Origin: JBBSGD01 sp038254435
GTDB lineage: Bacteria > Actinomycetota > CADDZG01 > WHSQ01
Direction: 5' to 3'
Assembly (NCBI GenBank): GCA_038254435.1
Contig: JBBSGD010000015.1
Span: 1-43,016, forward strand
Length of the DNA: 43,016 nt
In this document: piece after piece, positions 7,058 through 15,418 of the stretch
Layout of the letters: every line of letters begins with the position of its first letter
Position numbering within the stretch: the first letter of the stretch is position 1
The notes under the pieces: model-generated
The model's input: only the letters and a program-made list of their open reading frames with translations
Told to the model about the DNA's origin: nothing
Databases searched by the model: none
Program-made: the position numbers and the translations under genes

Positions 7058-8122
7058 CTAGGGAGTCCCCGAGGACGGCGTACCGGCCGGCTCGGTTGGC
7101 GTTGCGGAGGGCGTCTCGGTGCCGGGAACATCCCCGGCCTGGTCGTTGACCACCTGCTGGGTGGCGATGTCGAAGTGCCCGTATGTGGAGTTGACCCTGA
7201 TGTCGGCGTTGCCGAACGCTCGCTGCAGATACGAGGTCCACACAGTGCCCTCTTGCTGCGACAGGCTCGACTTGATAGTGGAGCTGACCTTCGAGTAGGG
7301 CTGCGTACGCCGGGCGGTCACCCAGATCACATGGAAACCGAACTGCGTGTGCACCGGCGTGGACACCTGGCCCACCTTGAGGTGGCTCTCGGCGGACTCG
7401 AACTCGGGCACGAATTGCCCCGAGGAAACGAATCCGAGGTCGCCACCTTGTTTAGCACTCGTCTTGTCGATCGAGTACTTGCGCGCCAGCTTGAGAAACA
7501 CTGCGGCAAGCTTCTTCTTGGGCAACGAGCGGAGTCGCTGCGACAGATTGAGGGCGAGTCTCTGGTTCTTGACGAGGATCTGCGACGCCCGCGTCTGCCT
7601 GTACTGCGCGACGTGGGAGAAATAGTACGCCTTGAGCTGTTTGCTGGTCGGGACCGCGGGGGCCACAACCTCGGCGTGCAGTCGCTTCTCGATTACGCTG
7701 TCGGCAATCAGCTGTTTGAGGATGGGTTCCGTGAGGCCCTGCTGCGCGAGCGCGTGCTTGTATTCCGCGTCGGTCTTGAAATTGGCGGCCTTGATCTTCT
7801 GGAGGCGCTCGTCGACGTCCTTGGCAGTCACGCTGATTCCGCGCTTGGCCGCCAAAGGAGCGAGGACCTGCCTGCGGATGAGGCGGCTAAGCCAGCTCTG
7901 TTCAAACTGCCGTTTGACGGCCGAGGCAGAGCTTGACTGAGCCTGCTGGTTGAAGGCGTCGGTGGCCGCGTAGCGGGTGGTGGCGTCCTGCACCTCCGAG
8001 GTTGGGATGTCGTGCCCGTTGACGGTTGCGGCTACGCCACTCGACGAGCTCCCCCCTCCCGCGCAGGCAGACAACAAGAGGACAACACAGGCGGACAGCG
8101 CAACGAAGCGAAATCTATTCAT
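7058..8122 (-). CDS. SurA/PrsA-like peptidyl-prolyl isomerase lipoprotein
   Basis: This 354-residue exported lipoprotein has a SurA-type N-terminal chaperone domain followed by a parvulin (PpiC) rotamase domain. The signal peptide ends in the lipobox LLSAC (Cys20). The parvulin part runs roughly over residues 180-285, with RASQILVKN, GGDLGFVSSGQF and FGFHVIWV visible. The tail is rich in Pro, Thr and Gly. It would act on the outer face of the membrane in folding secreted proteins. ATG 8122 overlaps the mfd stop by 4 bp and begins exactly at the signal peptide, so the longer frame upstream is discarded. It is comparable to Bacillus PrsA but lies in the mfd-mazG interval. Confidence 0.9.
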   Translation of the reverse strand: MNRFRFVALSACVVLLLSACAGGGSSSSGVAATVNGHDIPTSEVQDATTRYAATDAFNQQAQSSSASAVKRQFEQSWLSRLIRRQVLAPLAAKRGISVTAKDVDERLQKIKAANFKTDAEYKHALAQQGLTEPILKQLIADSVIEKRLHAEVVAPAVPTSKQLKAYYFSHVAQYRQTRASQILVKNQRLALNLSQRLRSLPKKKLAAVFLKLARKYSIDKTSAKQGGDLGFVSSGQFVPEFESAESHLKVGQVSTPVHTQFGFHVIWVTARRTQPYSKVSSTIKSSLSQQEGTVWTSYLQRAFGNADIRVNSTYGHFDIATQQVVNDQAGDVPGTETPSATPTEPAGTPSSGTP

Positions 8123-11100
8123 GAGTTCGAGGTTAACTGCTCCACCAAGTTTCGAACCCACAGAACGGTGCCGGTTTTTGGCACCGAGCGAGTTGGAACC
8201 AGAAGGGTCTGGGTCGCAGGACGCCATTCCGCCTCGGGCAGGATGCGCTGCAGGCGCACCTCGCGCGACTCGGCCAGCTCGATGGGGCGAATGCGCAGGT
8301 TGCGGGCGACGGTTGACGCTTCGATGATGCCTGCCGCCATCATCACGCGCCGCAGTCCCGCGACGTCGAACAGCGCCTCTACCGGAGCCGGCAGCGGCGC
8401 ACCGAAACGGTCTTCGAGCTCGCTGCGCACGTCGCCCAGCTCCTCCTCGGTACCCGCAGAGGCGATACGCCGGTAGAGCTCGAGGCGCAAGTTCTCATCG
8501 TCCACGTAGTGGCGCGGGATGAAAGCGCCCATCGGCAAGTCAATGCGCACCTCTCCTCCCTCGTGCCACGGGAGCCCCTTGGCTTCGTCGAAGGCCGACG
8601 CCATGAGCTTGACGTAGAGATCGAATCCGATCTCCGAGATGTGCCCGTGCTGCTCGTCGCCGAGCAGGTTACCGGCACCCCTGATCTCGAGGTCACGCAT
8701 TGCGATGCGGAAGCCCGACCCGAGCCCGGCGTGTTCCGAGATCGTCTTGAGGCGTTCGTGTGCCCCTTCGGTGAGGGAACGATCGGGCGGCCAGAAGAGG
8801 TACGCGTACGCGCGCTCGTGAGAGCGTCCCACGCGCCCGCGGAGCTGGTACATCTGCGACAACCCCAGAAGGTCTGCGCGGCCCACGACGAGCGTGTTGA
8901 CCGTTGGTATGTCGAGCCCCGATTCGACGATCGTCGTGCACACGAGCACGTTGATCTTCTTGTCCCCGAAATCGAGCATGGCATTTTCGAGCGTGCGCTC
9001 GTCCATCTGCCCGTGCGCCACGCCTACGCGCGCCTCGGGGACCAGCTCCTGCACCATACGCGCGGCTGCTTCGATGGTGTCGACCCGATGGTGCACGTAG
9101 AAGACTTGGCCGTCGCGCAGCAGCTCGCGTCGCACGGCCGAGGCTATGGTGATCTCGTCGAACTCGCCGACATAGGTCATGACCGGGTGACGGTTCTCGG
9201 GCGGCGTGTCGACGATCGACACTTCGCGTATGCCCGACATCGCCATCTCGAGTGTGCGGGGGATGGGCGTCGCCGTCAGAGTAAGAACGTCAACCGAGGT
9301 TCGCAGCTTCTTGAGCTTTTCCTTTTGGTCCACGCCGAAGCGCTGCTCTTCATCGACGATGACGAGCCCGAGATCCGCAAACCTCACCTCTTTGCCGAGC
9401 AGCTTGTGCGTGCCCACGACGACGTCGATCTTCTTGGTACCGAGCTCCGCTATCACGTTCTTCGACTCGGCCGCCGAGAGAAAGCGCGACAGCATCTCGA
9501 CGCACACCGGGAAGTGTCTGAAACGTTCCACGAAGGTCGCGTGGTGCTGCTGAGCCAGGATCGTGGTCGGCACCAGCACTGCGACCTGCTTGCCTGCGGC
9601 TACGGCCTTGAAGGCGGCGCGCACGGCGATCTCCGTCTTGCCGTAGCCGACATCCCCGCACACGAGGCGATCCATCGGCTTGTCCTTTTCCATGTCGTCC
9701 TTGACCTCGTCGACCGCGCGCAGCTGGTCGGGGGTCTCCTCGTAGCCGAATGAGTCCTCTAGCTCGCGTTGCCATGGCGTGTCCACTCCGAATGCGAATC
9801 CCCTGGCCCGCAAGCGCTCCGAATAGAGCTGGACGAGCTCCTGGGCCACCTCCCGGATCCTGCGGCGCACCCTTGATTTCGTCTTGCCCCACTCGGATGA
9901 GCCGAGGCGGCTCATCGTGGGCGCCTCTCCACCTACGTACTTGGTCACGAGATCGATCTGGTCGGAGGGAACGTAAAGCTTGTCGCCCTTGGCGTACTCG
10001 ACTATGAGGTACTCGCGGTGCACGCCGAGAAGGTCTCGATCTACCATTCCCGCGTACCGTCCGATCCCGTGGATCTCGTGCACGACCAGGTCGCCTTCGG
10101 CGAGGTCGAGCGGCCCCGACGTGTCGCGCCGGCGAGCCTGAATGCGCCGCCGGGCCGCACCCGAGCGCCGCCCCGTGAGGTCCGACTCCGCCACCAGCGC
10201 GAGGTGCGCCCAGGGCAGTACGAAGCCCCGCCCCAGGTCGGCGACGACGATCGAGCCTCCCGGGCCGGCGGCGGCGCCCGGGGCGTGCTCGGTAACCTCG
10301 AAGGCAAGGCCGAGGGTGCGAAGGTTGGTTGCAAGGCGGGTGGCGGTCTCCGGCAGCGACGCGGCCACGACGGCACGGTATCCGGCGCGCACGAGATCCC
10401 CCAATCGCCCCGCGAGCTGCTCCGGCTTGCCCGCGTCGGCGGTCCAGGTGTCGACGGGCAGCGCCTCGGAGCCGACCTCGGAAAAGCTGGACACCAGCAC
10501 GACATCGCTCCTGTCGCGCAGAACCTCTTCGAGGGGAGCGTAGTAACGCTCGCTAAGGCCCCGCTGTGCGCCGTAGCCAGACACCTGCTCGATCACCTCG
10601 CCGGCCCGGTCGCCTACGCTCTTTGGCTCGAGGATGATCACAGGCGATGTGGGGGGAAGAAAGCTCGTCACCGGCACGAGGCCGCCGCTGAGCAGCGGCA
10701 GGAGCCGCTCAGCCCCCGGCTCGACGATCCCTTCCGCCAACCTGTGGAGGCCGGGGTCGTCCGAGCCCGGCGCCAACTCGGCGGCGCGCGCGATCGTTGC
10801 GCTATCGGCGGTCAGCTCCCGGCAAGGTGCGATGTCGATGACCTCGATCTCGTCGAAGGAGCGCTGGGTCGCCAGCGCGAAGTGGCGCAGTGAGGTGATC
10901 TCGTCGCCCCACAGCTCGGCGCGCACGGGACGGTCCGAGGCGGGCGGGAAGACATCGAGGATGCCGCCCCTGACGGCAAACTCGCCGCGCCGCTCGACCA
11001 TGTAATTGCGCTCGTAGCCGAGCGACACGAGCTGGTCGATGGCCTCCTCGAGGATCACGTAGCTCTTGCCCTCGAGCCTTAGCCCGCTCTTGTCGCTGGG

Positions 11101-11478
11101 CGGGGACACCAGCTGGGTCGCCCCCTGCGCGGTGGTGGCGACGACGAAAGCGTCGCCGCGCCTTAGGCGCTGAAGGACGTCGAGCCGGCGACCCATGGTC
11201 TCGACCGAAGGCGAGATGGGCTCGCCCGGCAGGACCTCCCAGCCAGGAAACGACTCTGCGCCGCCGGGACCGAGAAACGCCTGCACGTCACGTGCGAGGT
11301 GCTCTGCCTCGTCCGAGCGGGCGGAGATCGCCAGCAGCGGAACCCCGAGATGACGTACCAGGGCTGCCAGCACAAAGGGTCGGGCCGGCTCGGGCACGGT
11401 CACGGGGGCGCGCGCGGCCACGAGCGCGCGGAGGCGCTCCGCGGGCAGCAGGTCGAGGAGGGGTTCGAGTGAGGCCAC
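8119..11478 (-). CDS. mfd: Transcription-repair coupling factor Mfd
   Basis: This protein of about 1119 residues is Mfd, which displaces stalled RNA polymerase and recruits UvrA. The N-terminal UvrB-like module (with FPGWEVLPGEPISPS and a GILDVFPP segment) is followed by the polymerase-interacting domain (DLVVHEIHGIGRYAGM), the RecG-like translocase with Walker A GDVGYGKTE near residue 609, the DEEQ box near 711, and the C-terminal TRCF domain. I prefer the GTG at 11478, where family similarity begins (SLEPLLDLLPAERL). An ATG at 11619 would add 47 residues of unlike composition. Its stop overlaps the SurA-like gene. Confidence 0.95.
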   Translation of the reverse strand: MASLEPLLDLLPAERLRALVAARAPVTVPEPARPFVLAALVRHLGVPLLAISARSDEAEHLARDVQAFLGPGGAESFPGWEVLPGEPISPSVETMGRRLDVLQRLRRGDAFVVATTAQGATQLVSPPSDKSGLRLEGKSYVILEEAIDQLVSLGYERNYMVERRGEFAVRGGILDVFPPASDRPVRAELWGDEITSLRHFALATQRSFDEIEVIDIAPCRELTADSATIARAAELAPGSDDPGLHRLAEGIVEPGAERLLPLLSGGLVPVTSFLPPTSPVIILEPKSVGDRAGEVIEQVSGYGAQRGLSERYYAPLEEVLRDRSDVVLVSSFSEVGSEALPVDTWTADAGKPEQLAGRLGDLVRAGYRAVVAASLPETATRLATNLRTLGLAFEVTEHAPGAAAGPGGSIVVADLGRGFVLPWAHLALVAESDLTGRRSGAARRRIQARRRDTSGPLDLAEGDLVVHEIHGIGRYAGMVDRDLLGVHREYLIVEYAKGDKLYVPSDQIDLVTKYVGGEAPTMSRLGSSEWGKTKSRVRRRIREVAQELVQLYSERLRARGFAFGVDTPWQRELEDSFGYEETPDQLRAVDEVKDDMEKDKPMDRLVCGDVGYGKTEIAVRAAFKAVAAGKQVAVLVPTTILAQQHHATFVERFRHFPVCVEMLSRFLSAAESKNVIAELGTKKIDVVVGTHKLLGKEVRFADLGLVIVDEEQRFGVDQKEKLKKLRTSVDVLTLTATPIPRTLEMAMSGIREVSIVDTPPENRHPVMTYVGEFDEITIASAVRRELLRDGQVFYVHHRVDTIEAAARMVQELVPEARVGVAHGQMDERTLENAMLDFGDKKINVLVCTTIVESGLDIPTVNTLVVGRADLLGLSQMYQLRGRVGRSHERAYAYLFWPPDRSLTEGAHERLKTISEHAGLGSGFRIAMRDLEIRGAGNLLGDEQHGHISEIGFDLYVKLMASAFDEAKGLPWHEGGEVRIDLPMGAFIPRHYVDDENLRLELYRRIASAGTEEELGDVRSELEDRFGAPLPAPVEALFDVAGLRRVMMAAGIIEASTVARNLRIRPIELAESREVRLQRILPEAEWRPATQTLLVPTRSVPKTGTVLWVRNLVEQLTSNS

Positions 11479-11722
11479 TTCTGAGCTCGAGTTTAGGCCC
11501 TGGCGCGCCGCCCCCAGGGTGCCATCCCCAGAAACAGGCGAGACCTTGCCGCCGGCACAGGAAGTTGCTCGTAAAGGGAAGGCAACGATCCATGACAAAG
11601 GCACGTAGCACGGGGCCATCCTTGCTACCTGACAACCTCACTACCGCAGCGATTGATTATCCGGAGTTGGGGTTCCAGCGTGGCCTACGAGGTTGTAAAG
11701 GACAACTGATGGCGTTGATCAA

Positions 11723-12319
11723 GTGAATACCCAACTGCGCCGACTGTGCTTGACGTCCTTCGCGTTTCTACTGCTCTTAAGCGCCTGCGGCGCCCCCCAA
11801 CGCAGTCGAGTGGTTCTTCTGGGGGCCGAACGGAGGGGCAAGAGTTTGTCCCCGATTTTCCTCAAGTCGATTGGAACAACCCAATACAAGGGCTACAGGT
11901 GCCCACCATGACCGCGGCGTGGTCGCTTGTTCCGTTTCAGGTGCTGGTGCCCGAGGGGCTGGGAAACTCCCGTCAAGATCCTCGTAAGCGATCCAACGTT
12001 GACAAGTCCTAAGGCGACGGTTCTGGCCCTTCTTTACGATACCAATGACTACGGCCGCGTCGTGGTCAAGGAGCACCTTCCAGATGTTCCTACAGCTGAG
12101 TACGACGCGGTCAACGAGCAGTGGGCTTCGCAGAGCGGGCAGCCCAATTTCTACGGCATAGCGAAAATAGTCTCGGTACGCGATGGTCAAGAGGCGCTTT
12201 CTACGATCTCCCCGGACGACGTGGCAAGCCTATTCTGGCTGGAGGGGGGCATCGAGATATCCGTAAGGGGGCCCAGCCTGAACGAAGCTCAGTGCGAGTC
12301 CATAGCGAATGCCCTGTAA
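11723..12319 (+). pseudogene. Lipoprotein gene with two compensating frameshifts
   Basis: A lipoprotein signal peptide with lipobox LLSAC is read from GTG 11723. Coherent sequence then continues in the next frame (GQEFVPDFPQVDWNNP, SLVPFQVLVPEGLGN) and returns to the first frame at about 11960 (PVKILVSDPTLTSP to the TAA at 12317-12319). The breaks fall near a run of six C at about 11791-11799 and near GGGAAACTCCC at about 11960. Read through both, it gives an extracellular protein of about 198 residues whose later half (ALLYDTNDYGRVVVKE, LFWLEGGIEISVRG, a final IANAL) resembles DUF4367-type domains. Sequencing error or real decay are both possible. It is inserted, on the opposite strand, between mfd and the thioesterase. 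Confidence 0.65.
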
Positions 12320-12587
12320 GAGCAAGCATCGGGCTAAGAACCCGTTACTTCGTCGCAAGGTTCTCGCCGCCATGGCGGGAGCATTTGTTATCGGCGGGAT
12401 CGTTCTCGGTGGATGGGTCGTAAACGGCCACCCAATCCCCACTGGTTGCAACGGAACCACCCCTTGTGATGTTGGGCGCAATGGCGACTACGACCCGCAG
12501 ATCGCCCTCAGGGCCGGGATCATCATCGGCGGATTGCTGGTTGGTTTCGTCCTGGGATTGCTCGCTCAACTAACCGAACGTCCATAG
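12309..12587 (+). CDS. Small two-span membrane protein
   Basis: This 92-residue protein has a basic N-terminus, a membrane segment at about 18-38, an extracellular-type loop with two cysteines (TGCNGTTPCD) and a second membrane segment at about 68-87. I do not recognise the family. The ATG at 12309 overlaps the end of the preceding lipoprotein gene by 11 bp, so the two are probably translated together. The paired cysteines in the loop could form a disulfide. This part of the window is less GC-rich than the flanking housekeeping genes, which hints that the insert was acquired. Confidence 0.6.
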   Translation: MPCKSKHRAKNPLLRRKVLAAMAGAFVIGGIVLGGWVVNGHPIPTGCNGTTPCDVGRNGDYDPQIALRAGIIIGGLLVGFVLGLLAQLTERP

Positions 12588-12756
12588 CGGTAGGCGAGCC
12601 TCCGGGACGATCACGCGGCCTCCATGCCGGATGCCCTTAGCGGGCGTGGCCCCCGTCGAGGACAGGCGGACCCGAGCTCCCGCCGCGGGACGGCAAGTTG
12701 AAGCGCATGGCACGATCGGGGAACCATGCTCGCGCGCCGGGCGTCACATAGTTCAC

Positions 12757-12995
12757 ATGACGAGGTCGCGCTGCAGTACCCAGTGGATGTCCATGCTTGC
12801 CTGCGCCGTGCTGACGGTGCCGCTGCTGTCGGGCTGCGGTCTAACAACTAATGCCGGATGCGACGGCTGTTCGGCAAAGCGCCTGCCGGTGAAATCGACC
12901 GGAAGCTTGCCCTTTCGAGTGGAGCCCCCAACGTGCGTGCCCCGGGGAACGGGTTCACACCGGATGAGGTCATCTCCCTGGCCAACAAACTGTAA
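12757..12995 (+). pseudogene. Probable frameshifted small lipoprotein gene
   Basis: From ATG 12757 (or ATG 12787) a signal peptide with lipobox LLSGC (Cys27) is followed by NAGCDGCSAK. Natural-looking sequence then continues in another frame (PAGEIDRKLALSSGAPN, GFTPDEVISLANKL) to the TAA at 12993-12995. A single-base change near 12876-12880 would join the two parts into about 79 residues. The ending (DEVISLANKL) resembles that of the lipoprotein at 12.3 kb (QCESIANAL), so it may be a shortened relative. It ends 5 bp before the convergent thioesterase. Alternatively, the second part could be a separate 45-residue frame from ATG 12858. Confidence 0.45.
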
Positions 12996-13000
12996 GGCGA

Positions 13001-13816
13001 TCAGGCGGTCGGTTCGGGTGGGGCCGTGAGCCGGGCGAGCTGACGGGACTGGGCTACGAGCCGTCCGTCTGCGTCCCAGACCTCGACGTCCTCGTCGAGC
13101 ATGCCCTCGATCAGAAAGCGGGTGCACGATCTCAGCCGCAGCCAGCCGCGTGCGGGGACCGCCCGCACGTGCACGGTGAGCTCGAGGGTCGGCACCCATC
13201 CCGAGTAGCCCAACTCGAACACGGCCGGCGGCAGGGCGTCCACCAACAAGGGCATGGCCATCGGGTCGGGGGGACGGCCGGCTGTGAAGCGCACCCACGC
13301 ATCAAGCTCCGCTGTGCCGCGGGGCGAACCCGAGGCCCATCCCGGGGTGCCGGGGCGGGACCGGATCTCGACACTGTCCGTCAGGGAAACCGAGAGCCCG
13401 CGGGGAAGGGGCCCTCTTACGGCGGCACAGTCCTCGGGGGGCGGGAGACAAGGGGAGTCGCCCGCTACCCGAGTTGGGCCGCGCAGCTTGGACAGATCGC
13501 CGAAGGTCGCCAGCAGTCGCATGCACTCGCGGCCTGCCTGACTAAGCCGTCCCTGCCCCGTCGCCAGGTTGCGCCCGGATCGGACCACCTCGGTAGTTAT
13601 CTCGGCGGGACCCGCCGCCGCCGGACGAACAAAGTGCCCGGTCACCGTCAGTGGAGTGGGGTGCACAAGACTCTCCCCCACCGCTCTGGTGCCGAGGGCG
13701 AGGAGGTAGCCGCCGTTGGGCACGTTGCCGATGTTGTAGGCGCCGGAGATCTCGGCGCGCCACAACCCCTCACCTGCGGGGGTGACCGCCGTTGCCGCAT
13801 CGAACTCACTCGGCAC
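13001..13816 (-). CDS. Acyl-CoA thioesterase family protein (double hotdog)
   Basis: This 271-residue protein resembles the thioesterase (TesB-like) superfamily with two hotdog halves. The N-terminal half holds NIGNVPNGGYLLALGTRA and a TVTGHFVRPAAAGPAE strand pattern typical of these enzymes. The C-terminal half holds MPLLVDALPPAVFELG and the WLRLRSCTRFL strand with a final LVAQSRQLARL. It probably hydrolyses an acyl-CoA or related thioester; the substrate is unknown. GTG 13816 overlaps the end of pth by 11 bp, so it is translated with pth. Insertion of a metabolic gene between pth and mfd is not part of the common order. Confidence 0.8.
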   Translation of the reverse strand: MPSEFDAATAVTPAGEGLWRAEISGAYNIGNVPNGGYLLALGTRAVGESLVHPTPLTVTGHFVRPAAAGPAEITTEVVRSGRNLATGQGRLSQAGRECMRLLATFGDLSKLRGPTRVAGDSPCLPPPEDCAAVRGPLPRGLSVSLTDSVEIRSRPGTPGWASGSPRGTAELDAWVRFTAGRPPDPMAMPLLVDALPPAVFELGYSGWVPTLELTVHVRAVPARGWLRLRSCTRFLIEGMLDEDVEVWDADGRLVAQSRQLARLTAPPEPTA

Positions 13817-14408
13817 GAGTGTTGATCTCGTTCATGGCGCGCTCCGAACCTGCTTCAAGGATCCGTTCGACGGCGTCGGCAGCCTCTTCGAGAAGGGGCA
13901 GAAGCTCTTTGCGCTCGGCCGCGGAGAAGTTGCTGAGCACGTAGTCGACCGAGTCGCGCGTGCTGCGGGGACGGGAGATTCCAACTCGGACCCGCACGAA
14001 GTCCTTGCCGCCGAGATGCTGCACCAGCGACTTGAGTCCGTTGTGTCCGGCGGTGCCGCCCCCTATCTTTATACGCACCTCGCCGAAGGGGACATCGAGC
14101 TCATCGTGGACGACTATCAGCCGCTCGAGCGGGGACTTGTAAAAACCGGTGAGCGCACGCAGTGGTGCACCCGACTCGTTCATGTAGGAGGCCGTGCGCG
14201 TTACGACAATGCGCTCACCGGCCAGCGTTCCCTCGACCACGAGACATCCGCTCTTGTGTCTCTTGAACGAGCCGCCGACCCTTCTTGCGAGGACCTCGGC
14301 CGCCATCGCGCCCGCGTTGTGACGGGTGCGTTCGTAGCGCTCTCCCGGGTTGCCGAGGCCAGCGATGACCCAGCGCGCCTCGTTCGAGACGCGCCGAAGA
14401 AAGGACAC
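13806..14408 (-). CDS. pth: Peptidyl-tRNA hydrolase
   Basis: This 200-residue protein is bacterial Pth, which releases tRNA from prematurely dropped peptidyl-tRNA. The catalytic set is visible: N20 in GLGNPGERY, H30 in TRHNAG, D102 in VHDELD and N123 in TAGHNGLKS, and the substrate motif RTASYMNESG is intact. The length matches the family (about 190-200). The start is GTG 14408, 14 bp after rplY. Pairing with rplY/ctc and prs upstream is the conserved order in both Bacillus and Actinomycetota. Confidence 0.97.
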   Translation of the reverse strand: MSFLRRVSNEARWVIAGLGNPGERYERTRHNAGAMAAEVLARRVGGSFKRHKSGCLVVEGTLAGERIVVTRTASYMNESGAPLRALTGFYKSPLERLIVVHDELDVPFGEVRIKIGGGTAGHNGLKSLVQHLGGKDFVRVRVGISRPRSTRDSVDYVLSNFSAAERKELLPLLEEAADAVERILEAGSERAMNEINTRAE

Positions 14409-14422
14409 GGTTAGGGCAGGCC

Positions 14423-15124
14423 CTAGGCCCGGTCGGAGTCGGAGGAGTCGGCGGGCTCGTCCCCTTGGCGCTCGTCGTCCTCGGCGGCCTCGGCGGCCTC
14501 TTCCTCGCCGATCTCGGGCACCTCGGTAGTGATGCCGGCCTCGGCCTCCAGTGCCTCGAGCTGCTCCTCGGTCACCGGGGTCGCGATGTTGACGACGACG
14601 TCCTCGGGGTCGTTCAAGATGTCGAACTTCCGGCCCTCGACTAGCTCGGCCACGCGCAAGGAGTCACCTATCTGAAGGCTGGAGACATCCGCGTCGATCG
14701 TCTCGGGGACGTCGGTTGGCAGGCACCGCACGTCGGCCATGAACAGCAGGTGCTCGAGCACGCCGCCCTCCTTGACGCCCGGCGACTCGCCGACCACGTG
14801 AATCGGCACCTCCACCTCCACGGCCTCCTTGCGGTCGATCTTGATGAAGTCGGCGTGAAGGAGCGTGCCCCTGACCGGATGGCGCTGGAGCTCCTTGGTC
14901 AGAGCGAGTGTGTTGTCGCCGTCGAGCTCGATGTCGAGCAGGGTGTTCATGCCCGAGTCGGAGTTGAGGGCGAGGGCGAGGTCGCGGCGGTCGACTGCGA
15001 TAGACAGGGCGTCCATACCTCGCCCGTAGATCACGCCCGGCACCTTGCCGTCGCGCCTCGTCTGGCGGGCGACGCCCTTGCCGGCGCCGGCGCGCGGTTC
15101 GGCTTTGAGCTTGATCTCAGCCAT
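14423..15124 (-). CDS. rplY: 50S ribosomal protein L25/Ctc
   Basis: This 233-residue long form of L25 (TL5/Ctc) binds 5S rRNA. The N-terminal 5S-binding domain (about 1-95) contains GKGVARQTRRDGKVPGVIYG, and the C-terminal beta domain contains VEVEVPIHVVGESPGVKEGG and SLQIGDSLRV. It ends in a strongly acidic tail of about 35 residues rich in Glu and Asp. ATG 15124 is preceded by AGGAGAGG at a good distance. The gene is separated from prs by 294 bp holding a tandem repeat, unlike the tight spacing elsewhere in the block, so it may have its own promoter. Confidence 0.96.
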   Translation of the reverse strand: MAEIKLKAEPRAGAGKGVARQTRRDGKVPGVIYGRGMDALSIAVDRRDLALALNSDSGMNTLLDIELDGDNTLALTKELQRHPVRGTLLHADFIKIDRKEAVEVEVPIHVVGESPGVKEGGVLEHLLFMADVRCLPTDVPETIDADVSSLQIGDSLRVAELVEGRKFDILNDPEDVVVNIATPVTEEQLEALEAEAGITTEVPEIGEEEAAEAAEDDERQGDEPADSSDSDRA

Positions 15125-15214
15125 CGAAACCTCTCCTGTCGTTCAAACGCTCGCGTGCTGGGGCCCCGGCCGCACCACACACCGGCTGGCCGGAGGCGGG
15201 GGCGGGAGGCGGTC

Positions 15215-15220
15215 ATTATG
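15215..15220 (-). promoter_or_regulatory. Candidate -10 element before rplY
   Basis: On the minus strand CATAAT stands alone in very GC-rich DNA about 90 bases upstream of the rplY start and downstream of the 59-bp tandem repeats. No clear -35 box is seen at the expected distance. It is the only A/T-rich hexamer in the leader, which is why it is noted. Confidence 0.2.
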
Positions 15221-15254
15221 CCAGGTCGGTGGCGCCCCCGCCGGCACCCTCGGC

Positions 15255-15372
15255 CCACTGCCCCATGCCGACTGGGTGAAACGCGGGCAAATGTGCGCGC
15301 TGGCACCCACTCGCCACTGCCCCTTGCCGACTGGGTGAAACGCGGACAAATGTGCGCGCTGGCACCCACTCG
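15255..15372. repeat. 59-bp tandem repeat, two copies
   Basis: Two adjacent copies with a period of 59 bp (15255-15313 and 15314-15372) differ at only a few positions. Each contains CCGACTGGGTGAAACGCGG, CAAATGTGCGCGC and TGGCACCCACTCG. A degenerate partial third end lies just before the first copy (CGGCACCCTCGG at about 15242-15253). They lie in the intergenic leader between prs and rplY, next to a C/G-rich low-complexity tract at 15373-15418. No reading frame is conserved better than the DNA. They may be regulatory leader elements or a simple duplication. Confidence 0.9.
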
Positions 15373-15418
15373 GCCGGGGGGGCGGGGGCAGGGGGGCGGG
15401 GACGGGGGCAGGGCGGGG

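Noticed and set aside
15255..15372. 59-bp repeats as a CRISPR array
   Set aside because: The copies are adjacent with no variable spacers and there are no cas genes.
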